64,000 bases of DNA from Trichoplax sp. H2. Lineage: Eukaryota > Placozoa > Uniplacotomia > Trichoplacea. Below the pieces are notes generated by a model that saw only the letters and a list, made by a program, of their open reading frames with translations, was not told the origin of the DNA and ran no database searches. Below, one piece after another: positions 11,881 through 24,500 of this stretch (position 1 is its first letter; the number at the start of each line of letters is the position of its first letter). The stretch lies in contig NOWV01000196.1 in assembly GCA_003344405.1 (NCBI GenBank), positions 62,001-126,000 on the forward strand, in the 5' to 3' direction. Position numbers and translations under genes: made by a program.

Positions 11881-14800
11881 ATGATGATTATTACAAACTA
11901 ACTAAATTATCTTTGCGGTAGACTATTGTAAAAGTTCTGGAATGAGTTGATTTGAGACTATTCGTATAGCGATGAGGAATGATGCAGTCTAAACAGTCTG
12001 TACATTGCCTTAATATCTTAAATGTTAGCGATTGAGAGCAATCCATAGATCACTGTAATGCAACACTGCGTTGTACGGTACACTATGATTCAGCTATTAT
12101 TGCACGGTTCTGTATCGCCCATGTTATATCATTGCGTCTATTTTGGATTAGTTGCTAAATTGGACGTCTGCTGAAGTATTGTGAATGCAATGCAGTAACT
12201 TAGTGCTGGTACTAGTTACTGTTATACTGTCCTGTATTATGATTATACGCGTATGGATTGGATCCACTGACAAGAAGGGCAGATTGGATACTTGCTTGAT
12301 TCAGTACTTCATTACTTTATATTATACAATCCACATTACATTACTTAATAAGTCCATTATTGTAGCAGGATCGAACGTTGTGTTCTGCCACATGAAATGG
12401 GTCAATGATCCGTTTATACTATTAAGCGTGGTTAAAAATACTGGAAGGACAGAATAAATAATCAAAGAAGTGATTTTATTATCAGTTTCTTAAATTTCAT
12501 CGTCTCGCACAGCAGTATTCCTACGCGTATACTTTCCCGCAAGGCACATTCAACGCAATGTGTGCCGCCAGTTTACAGTTCCATTTTTGGACAATATTTA
12601 GATTGGGACGACATTGGTCCGCAAATGATATCTACGGTAGTTATTCACTAATACAGTATAGCCCAATGGTGAGTAAATGATGATTTTGTACGAAAGTAAT
12701 TGGTAGTCCAATCTCTTTTTGCTTCCCTGTGCTTTAGCCAACAGCATTTTTAATAGTACGGTTCCATTGACAGTCCAGTAATGTTACGGGTACTTTGCCA
12801 AGGGATTTCTTCTCATCATTTCCTCATTTCAAGTCAATGGCTAATGCTCTCAGTAGTGTCATGCTATACTGTATGCTGGTAGGGCGTAATGACGTTGCAG
12901 ACTACATACCGTATACCAAGTTAGCAACTACGTTTCCAGTATCTCGCTGCTCGTGTAGTTTGACTTCCCGTCTGTACGTCCGCGTCCCTTGCGGTTCTCG
13001 TTGTGGGTTTTCGCGCAGCAATGGTGCCTGTGGACTCCTTTTACAGTATTAAATTACAGTAGTGTTGTATTTGGAATCGCTGGGCCATCCTCTAACTACA
13101 GTAAATACTGCAGTTTTCTTTGGCAAATTATGATGAAACAATTTTCTTACAGTAGTCGCTGTCTTCAAAACTCAACACCTGTCTCTGATACTTTCTAAAC
13201 AAGTAATTTTTTATCATAATATCTCGTGCAGTATGACACGGTGGCCATCTTTTAGTAGTCCCTGGCGTAGCCATGCATCTCCAGTCGTCTTCTTTAATTA
13301 ATCTATTCACGACAGTCAATCTTATTTAACGTCAATGGTTGCAGCTTCATACAGTACCATAATCCTTTCTCGTCTTTGGGATTAGTTATTGTGTAATCCG
13401 TGTGAATACTCTGTCATTTGCTGTAGCTGTTTTGCCCGTGCTTGTTTTGATAATAGCGTCAGCTTTACTTTCCTCCCCGATTGGTAACCATAACTACCCT
13501 ATTACTATATCCAGTCTGTGGTTGCAGCCTACTTGAAAAGTAGCAGTTTTCCAGTTGAATAGAGCAACAACTGTCATAAATTGCAGTATACCTAAATGTA
13601 TTTATTGGTTGATAGATGGTCTTACTTCATTACCATACCCTACTGTATTTTGTCACGGATGGATGCCGATAAATTCATCAATTGATCTTTTCACTTACTC
13701 TTTCTTTAGAGTGATCGAGAGCATTCTATTGAGCAATCTGCATACGATGCAGTCAGTATTCAACAGAAAATTAATTAAAAAGAAGTTGTAGTTTTAATCG
13801 ACGATTGGTGCTGCTCGGCGGAGTATAATGTGCGATATTATTCATTCATAGTTATCCTTAATTAAGTTGAAACTTTGGTGCTTTCTATTCTAATTAGGCT
13901 CTGTTGATTTAAAACTTTTCAACTATTGCACGTTTGCTTGCGTTGGAATAGATGATATCGGGACCTTCGATCAATATAAGTACTTGCTATCAAAATTGAA
14001 AACAATCACTTACAGGGACAAATAGAGTAATTACACTTCATAGCGACTGATAGTCCTTGTTCCATCGGCGTTTTATAGCTTTCTACATTGATTAGTAGAA
14101 TGGAGGGTAATCAATAACTTGCATCAGCCCTTGTTTTCGAAGTCATAGACAATCGATGATAATGGTTGTACTTGTACATTACAGTATATCATAGAGGTAT
14201 TGTGCGACGCAGTACAGTAGAATCATGGCTTTCGCAACAATCGAGCTACAACACACTACCATGTAATTTACAAAGGAGACATTGAACCCTTTCTTAATTC
14301 TATCCTATCACTTCTTCTCTTATTGGTGGTATTATAATAGCAGATAGGGAGCTTTACTTATTCTGTCTAGGAATTATTAGAACGACTTTACTGGTCATAA
14401 GTTGGCGTAGTTTGATATTGGTTCTACATGCTTTACGCGAATAGGAATAACCGATGATGTCATGACGCACTACGCAGTACTGTAGGATCAGTTTTGATCG
14501 GGTTAATAATGTCCAGTTTTTTCTCCATTTTTAGTAGAATAGTGACAAGCATAATATTAAATCAATAACATTGGCTATATATGTCTATATAGATTCTCAA
14601 GGAAATAACTTCTTGATTAACTTTAGTACGCAGTTATGCAACCCAAGACATATGTGATATTGTATAGTAATATTATTTGTTTATCAAAATACAATGACCT
14701 TTATATGCCTGTAAATGAAGGATCAATTGCAGTGAGTGCTACTTTACTTTGCTAAATGTGTAACATCATTATTGCCAATATAATCTCTAAAGAATGTATT

Positions 14801-16220
14801 TCTAGTTTTCAACTAAAATTCAGATACGGGTAGAAATTGGAATCAAGTCAATTCATTGACTAAATTTAAAATTTTATTGAAATTTTGAATAATTTACAAT
14901 GAATTTGTCCAATTTACTATAACAACTTATTAGCGACGTCCAACAATAACATACTGATATTGCTCAATGCTTTCCTGAGTTGAGACATACATTTTTACCT
15001 GGTTACTAAGACGGCTAGTTATATCTCTAGCGAATAATGTTACACTATTACCGGGCTAACCTAGTGTAGATAAAAGTGAATGGCGTAGATAATCTAGTAG
15101 ATTGTCTTATTCAACAGTATATCTTTAAGAGGCAAAAATTAAAATATTGAGGGATTAATGTTATGTTAGTACTGTATACGTATGACAGCGAAAGGGCTGT
15201 ATCAAGCGAAATACTGTCGTTGAAGATTAAGTATTTACTATATCAATCACTATTGCCATACTTATTAGCTTAATGAACATTGATTAACTACAAAATACGT
15301 CAGTAAAATGGTTTGTAGTAGCGAAAAATAAATTGATCATAATCTACTATTTCTACGGTAGTGGTCACAAAACTTACAGAAATCAACAACGGAAGTCACA
15401 CTCCTATCCCTCAAGTAATAACAACTTCAACAGCAGTCACAGCAATGATGTAAGTACGATTTATTAGGAGCTACTATTGCTCATTGTTACTCAATGGTAT
15501 TATAGATCTATCCACTGCATATGCATGTGGTCTAACGTTATAGTTATAGATGGCTTCGTTAATTGCTATCAACTAAGATTCATATATACAGTACTGCTTG
15601 ATGTTGCTATTCAATTTGCAGTTTCTTTAAAAATACTTACCTAAGGTTAGGTTCTTACTGCTTTCATTGTTTTAGTCATTTTTGCGGCATAAAATATGTG
15701 AAAAATAATCCATAAATCGCTATAATTAATCAATGATCTATCAATCGAGTATTTGTTTATGCCATAGAAAGGTCTTGAAACAAAAGTACATTACTGCTTT
15801 ATTTTATAACAGTATAAAATTTTTACTATTAAGAAAGAACTCAAAGGTGAACTATTGTTACCGTCTATACAGCTTTGTAATATCGTACAAAATCTTTTCC
15901 TATATTAAATTCATTGATACATGCAATTGTCTCTCTATCCAGACTGGAATACTAGAGCGCTATACTATAGTGATAGATGATATATTGTATAATATTATAA
16001 AAGCTTTTTAGTTTGGTGATCATTATATGATAGGCCAATCACGCGATGTACGATCGTATTGCATAGAATGATATGTAATCTAATTTAAACCTATAAATGT
16101 GGAAATGTGGAAATGTGGAAAAAATTTCTATTAACACTTCAAATTGAGCATTGTAGTGGTCATAAAAATGAATATGAATACTGAAATCTTAAATGACACT
16201 GTTTGAATGTAACGTTATAG
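11881..16220. other. Long non-coding interval or intron before the ataxin-2 Lsm exons
   Basis: No secure exon. The part at about 12500-13560 is richer in G and C than its surroundings and, on the minus strand, contains broken stretches that read like decayed protein-coding sequence, possibly a dead transposon; see findings. The rest is AT-rich with scattered single TACAGTA motifs. Confidence 0.4.
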
Positions 16221-19200
16221 CCGACACATGGACACTTGGAGGGTGTATATGCCGATGCTCACTTTACTTATCATGTAACTAGTTTAATGGTAAGTGTAAA
16301 CTGATTGTGTCCTATTTACAAATTCTATTCAGTACTTTTGGCTTATTTATGAATATATGATATTCCGATTGTTTTATATTTGTATAATACAATCCTCTTT
16401 CACTTAGTAGTACTATGATCACTAGACTAGTTTATGATTCTTAAACTACTCAGCGTATAATTTAGTAGCAATCTTGGAATGAAAATTGCTTCTCATAATA
16501 GGCATCTCTAATACTTCTAGGGTGTATTAGTACGTGTAGTCGTTACTAATGGGAATATGTTTGAAGGAATATTGCGATCGTGCTCACCAAAGGTAAAGGA
16601 ACCTTTTTTTAGTGCAATTTAACATATTTAAATAATTACATGTTACCAGAATATCACGCTGTGTAACGAAGCTTACTTAATGACTATTAGTTAATTCAGT
16701 TAGACTTCTGTATATTGCATTCTAAATTTATACGTAACGAGTTACTAGCATTATCGTTCTTTAGTATTTTGTGATAATGCCAGCAAAACTATTACCAAAT
16801 AAAGAAGTTGAAATTGATAGCATTTACGATAAAGGTTACTAACAAGTGTTTTAATTTTATTGATAAAAATAGGCGGATATTGTCTTAAATGCTGTCCATA
16901 GACTTAAAACTAGCGATAACGGAAACCAGCTTAGAATCGATGATAATATTACGGAGAATATGATATTTCATCCTAAAGACATTGTTCACATCGAAGCTCG
17001 CGATGTCAACTTAATGAAATACAAAAAATGTAAATAATTAATAGTGTTAACAATGCACCAGTGATGTTTTGCCATACACTATAGAAGTAAAAGTTTACAT
17101 TTTATGCAATATCACTTTAGTACGTGTGAAGTTTTAGCTACTATTATCATCTTCAATCAGTGTATTAATTGTCGGTGCTCTATGGGAAAGGGTAAAAGCG
17201 TATACTTAAGCTACTGCCATCTATTCTATCTTTAAATGAGATGGCAATGTTAATGCATTATGCTTAGTATGGTTTATTTGTAGCCTTCAGTTATATTTCA
17301 TGTAGTAAATCGATATCTTACAGTTTAAAATAGGAAAGAATTTGAACTTGCATAGATATTGAAACTGTATCTAAGACATTAATCAGATTAAATTAATCAT
17401 TCAATTCTTAATTTTATCAGCAGCGGACTTTATGACTGATTCTGCTATCAGCGGGTACAATGGCGAAACTGAAGGACGTGAATTAACTGTACGTGTTAAA
17501 ATGTTATTGTAGTTGAACTTTTGTGATCTAGAAATTATGACACACTTACAATACATTTTATTCTTCTTTTGATGTCCAATGCTTTTTAATGTTTACAGCC
17601 ATGGGAAGCAGATCCAAGTATACAAGCCGATGAGGGCCTTGGCCTTTTTGATGATGATTCGGTATTATAGCATTTTTTTAATTGTCACTTCTTGCAAGAC
17701 ATCGCTACATTTATCTCTATTTCAAATTCTCTTAAGGCTCGTTGGGATTCAAAGGATATGTTACATACAAATGAAACTAAGGTATGGGAAAGCTCACTAC
17801 AGTATTACTTCGTGATACTAAATTTTTATATTCATTTTATTATATGTTGATCTTCAAACGAAATATCACAATAATAATAATCTGCGTTGTCTACTCATTT
17901 ATCCACAATATAGTTTGGCGTGAAATCAACTTTTGATTCCTCGATGAAAGACTACACGTAAGTATTTTGTATCCTCAATCCTAAGATAAATTTATCGATT
18001 TTCGTTATGGGCGAGCACTAGTAGTTTCTAATACAATAGCTGACCATTTGCTGTATTGCTGTAGGACTGAATTAAAGAAAACGAATTCATTGGAATATAA
18101 GAAAAAGATGGAAGAAGCGGAAAGGCTAGCCTATGAAATAGATATTGAAAATGTAAGCGATTTTATCGACTATTTATCTACTAACTCCGACTTGCAATTT
18201 CGTATGGCTTCAATATTGGATATTTTTAAATCCCTTAGCGAAATCGAAAAGTCAATACCTACAGTAACTTAACGGAAGAAGGAAAATATAGCGCTGTCAT
18301 TAGCGATTCGAACATCAATAAGTATACCGAAAGGTAAGAGAAGTGATGAATATTTTGTTCGGATACCGATTATTTCTAATCTTTTATAATTAATTTAGTA
18401 CAAAAAGTCAGGATAACGGAAAGGATAATATCAAAATTGATAACAAGAGTGAAGCTTCCAGCAATAACGAAGTCACTAGTAGTAAAGAAGGTACTACTGT
18501 TCATAATTTTGATGTAGCCAGAGGCAATAATATTGTATACATATACGCATTGCCGTATGAAAAGGCTAAACAGTGATGACCAAATAAACTTTTTCTAAAA
18601 TCAGCTGTTATACACTAGTAAATCCGATTTGCTCTGATCATTTTCTAGTAACTAAAGATGAAATCACTATTACTAGTGATAAAGTTGATAATACTACTGA
18701 CGTCGGTGCCTCTAATATGCAAGGTAGCTAGCAGATAATTGCCTATACGATAACGTTCATTATATTTGTAGCTCAATTGCTGCTCGACCATGATGCCTGT
18801 ATGCACTAAAATCGTTGATGAAGTAGCATATTTATTTTTTTAATTAGCGAAAGATCACGTTGATGTCCCTGAGAATAGCAGCAGTAAAGAAATTTCTGAA
18901 GACACGGTTGTTGCAGAAAGTGTGAAAGATGAAACCGCTAAAGACGCTATTTCATCTGAGGTAGTAGAAAGATTATTGAAAGATGTACACGCTGTTATGC
19001 AGCGCATCTTTAGCTGTTCTCTCAGATTGAATTAAGTATATTTTACACGTATATATAACTTCTAGAAACAGGAAATAACCTCTATAGGGCAAGCGCCAAA
19101 ACCTGGTAAGAATAAAATTGATAGTAACGACAATGCATAACTGAGGATTCAGTAATAGCGTTAACGACAACTCAATGTTGTCCCATTTTTTATTTTGTTT

Positions 19201-20970
19201 GCGATGCTAATTTACGAATAACATGGTCATTGACAGATATTGAAAGGTTGAAAGATTTTCATAAAAATTTCACGTTTGGTCCTGTCACCAGCAGCAATGA
19301 AAATTCGACGACAGATTCAACAACTAATGATAAAGTAGATTCTGATAATAGCGCAGCAAAATCTGAGAATTTAAATGAAAAGAAGAAATCATCGTAAGTT
19401 ACAGTGGAGTTATTATTTGTAAAGTGAAAAATACATAGATGTAAATGATTACCATTTTATTTCATTAATGAAGGAACTTAATAGTAATTAATTTTCGGAT
19501 GAGATGTAACGGTAAAATCGAAATAACATGAAGCGTGATGTTTACCGATTATTAATTTTAAATATTTTCAGAAAGCTTAATCCTAATGCTAAAGCATTCA
19601 CTCCTACCAGCACTTTGGTTAGAGCCAATATTAAACTACAGTATATACCTGCTGTTCGTGATATGATGATGGCTATAACTATAATATACAGCATGATCGC
19701 TAATAACGTTATACTTTTAAATGTTATTATGATCGAAGCCTTGTTTAAAGCTATGTTCAAAACTGTGACAATATTTTTGTTGCATTAAATTAATTTTTGT
19801 ATTTTTGTTCTCTTTATGACTGATACAACTTCTGCAAATATTAGAAATCTAAGTCAAGCAGTAGTCCACCAACAACAACTGTAACGGTTTCTACCACCAC
19901 TAGTGGAATTCATCAAACGTCGTCCAATACATCCAGTAGTTACCAAAGCAAGCATAAATCTAAGGGTAATATTTTACAGTTCAGATTACATTTAAAGACT
20001 ATAAATTTTGTAAATTCTTTAATCTTACGTTTACAGGACGATCTTCTAATAACGTTCCTAGCCAGTCCAGTTCATTCCAGAATCATCCCGGAATTCCTTA
20101 TAACACTCCAAGTATGCAAGGGCCTAACAGTAAGATTGTTTTAAGACTTCTATGAGCAGGTAATTATACCGAATAAAAAATTCATAAATATTATCATATC
20201 CTGATTACTTAGATATTGGCTATACGGAGCAACATCCAACACAGGCACGATTCGTTAGTATTTCACTATTTTCAATAACAGTATAATAAAATCTGCCATC
20301 AATTGTTTATAAAATTGGTAAAGTAACGTCATTAAATTACGTCAATTACTGTTTGGTGCAGGCTACGAATAATACAATTTCGTATGAAGCTCAAATGCAG
20401 TCGCTTTATTACGGTATCCTCAATTACGCAGTATGACTTACAAAATATCAGTCATTAACAGTAAATACTTGATCGTTCTTTACTTATATAGGTTCGCCTA
20501 CTGCAGCAGGTCAGCCTATGGCAATGAATTTGCCGACACAGGTTGGTCAACGTATCCAAAATGTGCCACAGCCGATGCCCACAGTAATTACATATCCACA
20601 AACTGTCCAACAAAATGAAATTCGTCAGGCAACACAAGTTCAGCCGCAAGTTTACCAGCAAGCAATAAGTCCGAGATTTGGATTGCAGAATCAGCAATTA
20701 TCTCAGCAAAGTCCTACACCAGGTTATAGCTATAACGTCCTAGTTACACCGCGTCCATTAGCTTCAAGTAACACCGCTGGTATGAATCCTCATATTAATT
20801 CTTCACAGTTTATGCAGTCAAGAGGTTTGTAGTACATGTTAATACATAAAATAGTTATATGGATGAAGTTTTTATCGCATAAAAATTAATGGTTTCATCG
20901 CAGTGCGTTATACTGTTCTTCACCAATTTTAAAACATTTTTTAGGCCCATATTATCAATATAAGCAGTGA
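16221..20970 (+). CDS. ATXN2: Ataxin-2 (Lsm, LsmAD and PAM2 domains); 5' end not fixed
   Basis: RNA-binding regulator of mRNA stability and translation and of stress granules, which binds poly(A)-binding protein. Confirmed exons include 16221..16289, 16521..16592, 16873..17029, 17424..17488, 17599..17661, 17737..17781, 17914..17957, 18065..18152 and 18239..18333, all phase-consistent. They encode the Lsm fold (GVYADAHFTYH, then VRVVVTNGNMFEGILRSCSPK and DIVLNAVH) and the LsmAD domain (MTDSAISG, PWEADPSIQADE, FGVKSTFDSSMKDYTTEL, LAYEIDIEN, EEGKYSAVISDS). Further Ser/Asp-rich linker exons follow. The exon from about 19571 encodes a clear PAM2 motif, KLNPNAKAFTPTS, for the MLLE domain of poly(A)-binding protein. 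The last exons (from about 20500) are Gln/Pro-rich and end PYYQYKQ. No long polyglutamine tract is present. Convergent with BRE1. Confidence 0.9.
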
Positions 20971-21511
20971 AAGAAAATAAGCCAACAAAAGATTATGTTC
21001 CGGTTTAACTCTGCGATGGACAATGTGTACTGTAATAAATGACACATTGAAAATGCTTCTGTTATTTGTTGTCACCTTCGATTAATCAATCATAATTTAA
21101 AAAAAAGTGACAAGATGTTTCGTCAAGAAATAAAATTGCTTACACTTGATGCAACAAAATAACGATATTTTAACGTTTTATTTGACATCTTTTGTCTATA
21201 CTATACAGTCATAAAACAACTAATATAGGAGAAAAAATACGAGACCTGAACCATAAACAAGTAATAATTTAGTATGCAACCGAATTGCAACATGACACAT
21301 TATTTTTACAGATACAAAATCTGTAGATTGTCTCATTTAGTAATTAACGGAAGGTCTCGTTACCATCGTACTAAATTCAGATTAAAAAAGTTTTAGGTAA
21401 AGTAGGCTTACACTATACACCTTCAAAACCCTAAATAATTCCTATTCAATTGACCTACTCAACACCAGAATATTTATATACAAAGTCGGTACTTAATTCA
21501 AATTCTCATAT
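20971..21511. other. Convergent 3' flanks of ATXN2 and BRE1
   Basis: About 540 bases between two stop codons that face each other. It must hold both 3' untranslated regions and both polyadenylation sites. AATAAA-like hexamers are present (AAATAAAA near 21130). No GTAC repeat occurs here. Confidence 0.6.
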
Positions 21512-24500
21512 TTAAATATACAATCGGTGATAATCATTAGCACCAAACGCCGCATTACATTTAGGGCATTTTCGTTGTCGTGTTTCATAGCGCGTTTTTA
21601 TGCAATCACTGCAAAACACATGGAAGCACTTTGTTAGGACAGTATCTTTCTTCTTTACGTTGCAGCATGGGCATGTCAACTTCGCCTTCAGAGAATCAGA
21701 AGGAACAAATAATTCAGTTTGTTATCACAACATCATAATCATGAATTGTATTCAGATGCCTTTTTACCTTATACATCTTCACTTCTTCTGATAACACTTC
21801 ATCTGCTGATGTCATTGAATCTACCTTTTTCAGTCTGTCCAGTTTTCTCTTAAGACTATTCCTTTCTTCCTATAATCCATTAGAGCAGAAACACAAAAAC
21901 AGATGTTTAACAATAAATTCGAAATTATCAGAAGTTGACAAGACAAAATTAATTGATTTGAAATACCTGTACACGCCTCAGCTTGAAGGAATCCTTTTCA
22001 AAGTCACTTACTTTACTATCTAAACTGCTTTGAATCTATTGGTGTTTAATTAGAGCAGAGCGTAATATTTAATTAGAGACTAAAGATTACATGGAGAATT
22101 ATGTAATCAAAAATGTTGTTTGAAAACTCTTGATTAGTAAGCAGCCGATATTACCTTTTGATAAAGTGATCGAAAGTTATCTAACTCCATTTTGTTTCCT
22201 ATCACTGTTTGGCGAAGCTCGTTTAGCTGTGGAAGTTAATATTTTAAAATCATCAGCCTTATTTGAAATGATTAGTACCATAATTTAAAACCTCATAGAA
22301 AGTCCTACAGTTCTTTCGCAAGCTTCCGATGATTGAATTCGTAATTGTAACTCTTGATCCTTAACCGTCTAAAAAATATTATAAAAATTATTATTATACG
22401 CGTATGCCAATCAATAAATACGGAATACGAATGTGTTTAACTAATTGGCATCATACAATGGTTGACTGTAGTAATTTTTCATTCTCTTCAAATTTCTTGC
22501 ATAAAATCTTTTGATTTTCTACTTCATCATGTAGCAGTGATAATTTCTCTTCCAAGAACGTTTTTTCTTTCGTATATACTTTCTTTGTTTGATTAGCTTT
22601 GATACTCTACAGAAATTTCAGGTAACAACAACACAACATCGTTAAACAACGATATTTTCAAACTATAATCTTCTAAATATGTAGAATGTACCTCAGTCAT
22701 GAGTTTAAAATTCATATCATCTTTCTCCTTGATCTGCTCCAGTAATCTAGCATTTTGTTCTTGCATATCCTCAAAAGCTTGACCGGTCATTTCCATTTCA
22801 GCCAATAAAGTTTCCTGTTCCTGATTTAGTAAGGAGCAAAGCAAATAATAGGTGTTAGGGTCCGTTTCAGTATTTATACCTTGGCATGTGCTGTACACAT
22901 TCAGGTTTATTGACACAGCATAAAAGGGCACCTACTTGTTTAGTACTAGCAAGTTTCTTTTGCAGTATTTTGACACTCTCTTCGGATTCCAGAATATGGG
23001 GTTTCACTTTTTCAAGAGCTAGCTTTTCCGCATTTGCGATTTCCGTATCTTTCTGGTTAAGCTTAACTTTCAGATATTCCACTTCTTCTTTCGAGCGGCG
23101 TTCTGATGCTAAAATCTGTTGATTTAATAACAAAAATATTAATAATACCTTTTTTATTAAATTTTTCTCCCATACAATCCGTGAAAGAACGATGCATTAT
23201 GACCCGTCATAATCATTATATGCTATATGGAACCGAAGAATTATCATATAAACCCGACCTCTATCTTATCCCGTTTATCTTTCACATTGGATTTATAAAC
23301 ATCTAAAAGAATTTTCATTTCCCTCTGACTCTCCTGTGCTTTCCTATGATTAATCAAGTAGGTACAATTTGTTTAAATTCAACGTAGAAGATTAGAGAAA
23401 AATATTCGCCGTATTACGTAGAAACTAAATATCTAACTTTAATTGATTTCGTAAGTCTTTCATCGTATGATCATTCGTTGATTCAGCATTTCCACTGTTA
23501 GTTTTAGAATTATCCTGTTTACCACGTAGAATATATAATTTAGAGTTTAATTTCGAACACTTTGCATGAATGAATGATATAGACGAGTTTTCTTGCCTGT
23601 TTCTTTTTCTCACGATACGAATCGGAATCAACTAATTTCTGCTTTAATCGGGCAATTTCTTCGGTCAATTGTTTATTACGATCCTGTGTATGATTACAAT
23701 AAATTGACTTGATTAGGTATAAAACAATAATAATACTAGAATAGCATTCTGTCTTTTGTCCCATTATCGCTTACGCTATCATACCTTGGTAGTTTTCATG
23801 AAATATTCAAGTTCAGCTAATCGAGACGCTTTAAAATACAAAAATATTTCCTGTGAATGAGCTGGAGTATACTGACAATGATTACAAATAGTATCCTATA
23901 CATTTCGTAGAATAAACCATTCTGCAAACTATGCACCTTCTTGTTGATTGATAGCAGTGACCTGCTGGTATTTCGTCTCGATATCATCATATTCTTGCGT
24001 CAGTTTCTGCAATATACTCTGCAATCTTGTGACTTCAGCTTTAGCTTCGTTATATAAGTTGATTTGATCACTTTCCAACTGCTCTAAACATGACTCGTGC
24101 TGTGACCGACACTGGTTAATTAATCTTCGCAAATCTTCGTTTTGGCTACGCAACTAAGAGCAATGATATCGTAAAAAACTTTTGAATATGTTGTTTTCAT
24201 TCAACAACAGTTTGAAGGTACTTGCATATTAAAGCCCTAAACCTTAATGATAGTAGAAATAGTTTACCTGCAAAGCTTCGCTTTCAGCTATTGATAACCT
24301 CGATTGAACATTTAAGTAATGCCCCGACTTCAGAATTACATCTTCAGCAACAATAGAACGCTCATAACTCAACGTCTCTACTTCTCTCTTAGCCGATTCT
24401 AGTTCACGTTGCATTTTTTCCAATTCATTTAATCGATTATTGGAGATGTCACGATATTCATTCAATTCTGCTACTACTTCCTCATGCTGTTAGAGAAAGC

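Noticed and set aside
16777-16850. ATG frame MPAKLLPNKEVEIDSIYDKG as an ataxin-2 exon
   Set aside because: It lies in the intron between two Lsm exons that already join in phase and match the family without it.
22886-23122. Plus-strand frames across 22800-26300
   Set aside because: They are antisense shadows of BRE1 coiled-coil exons.
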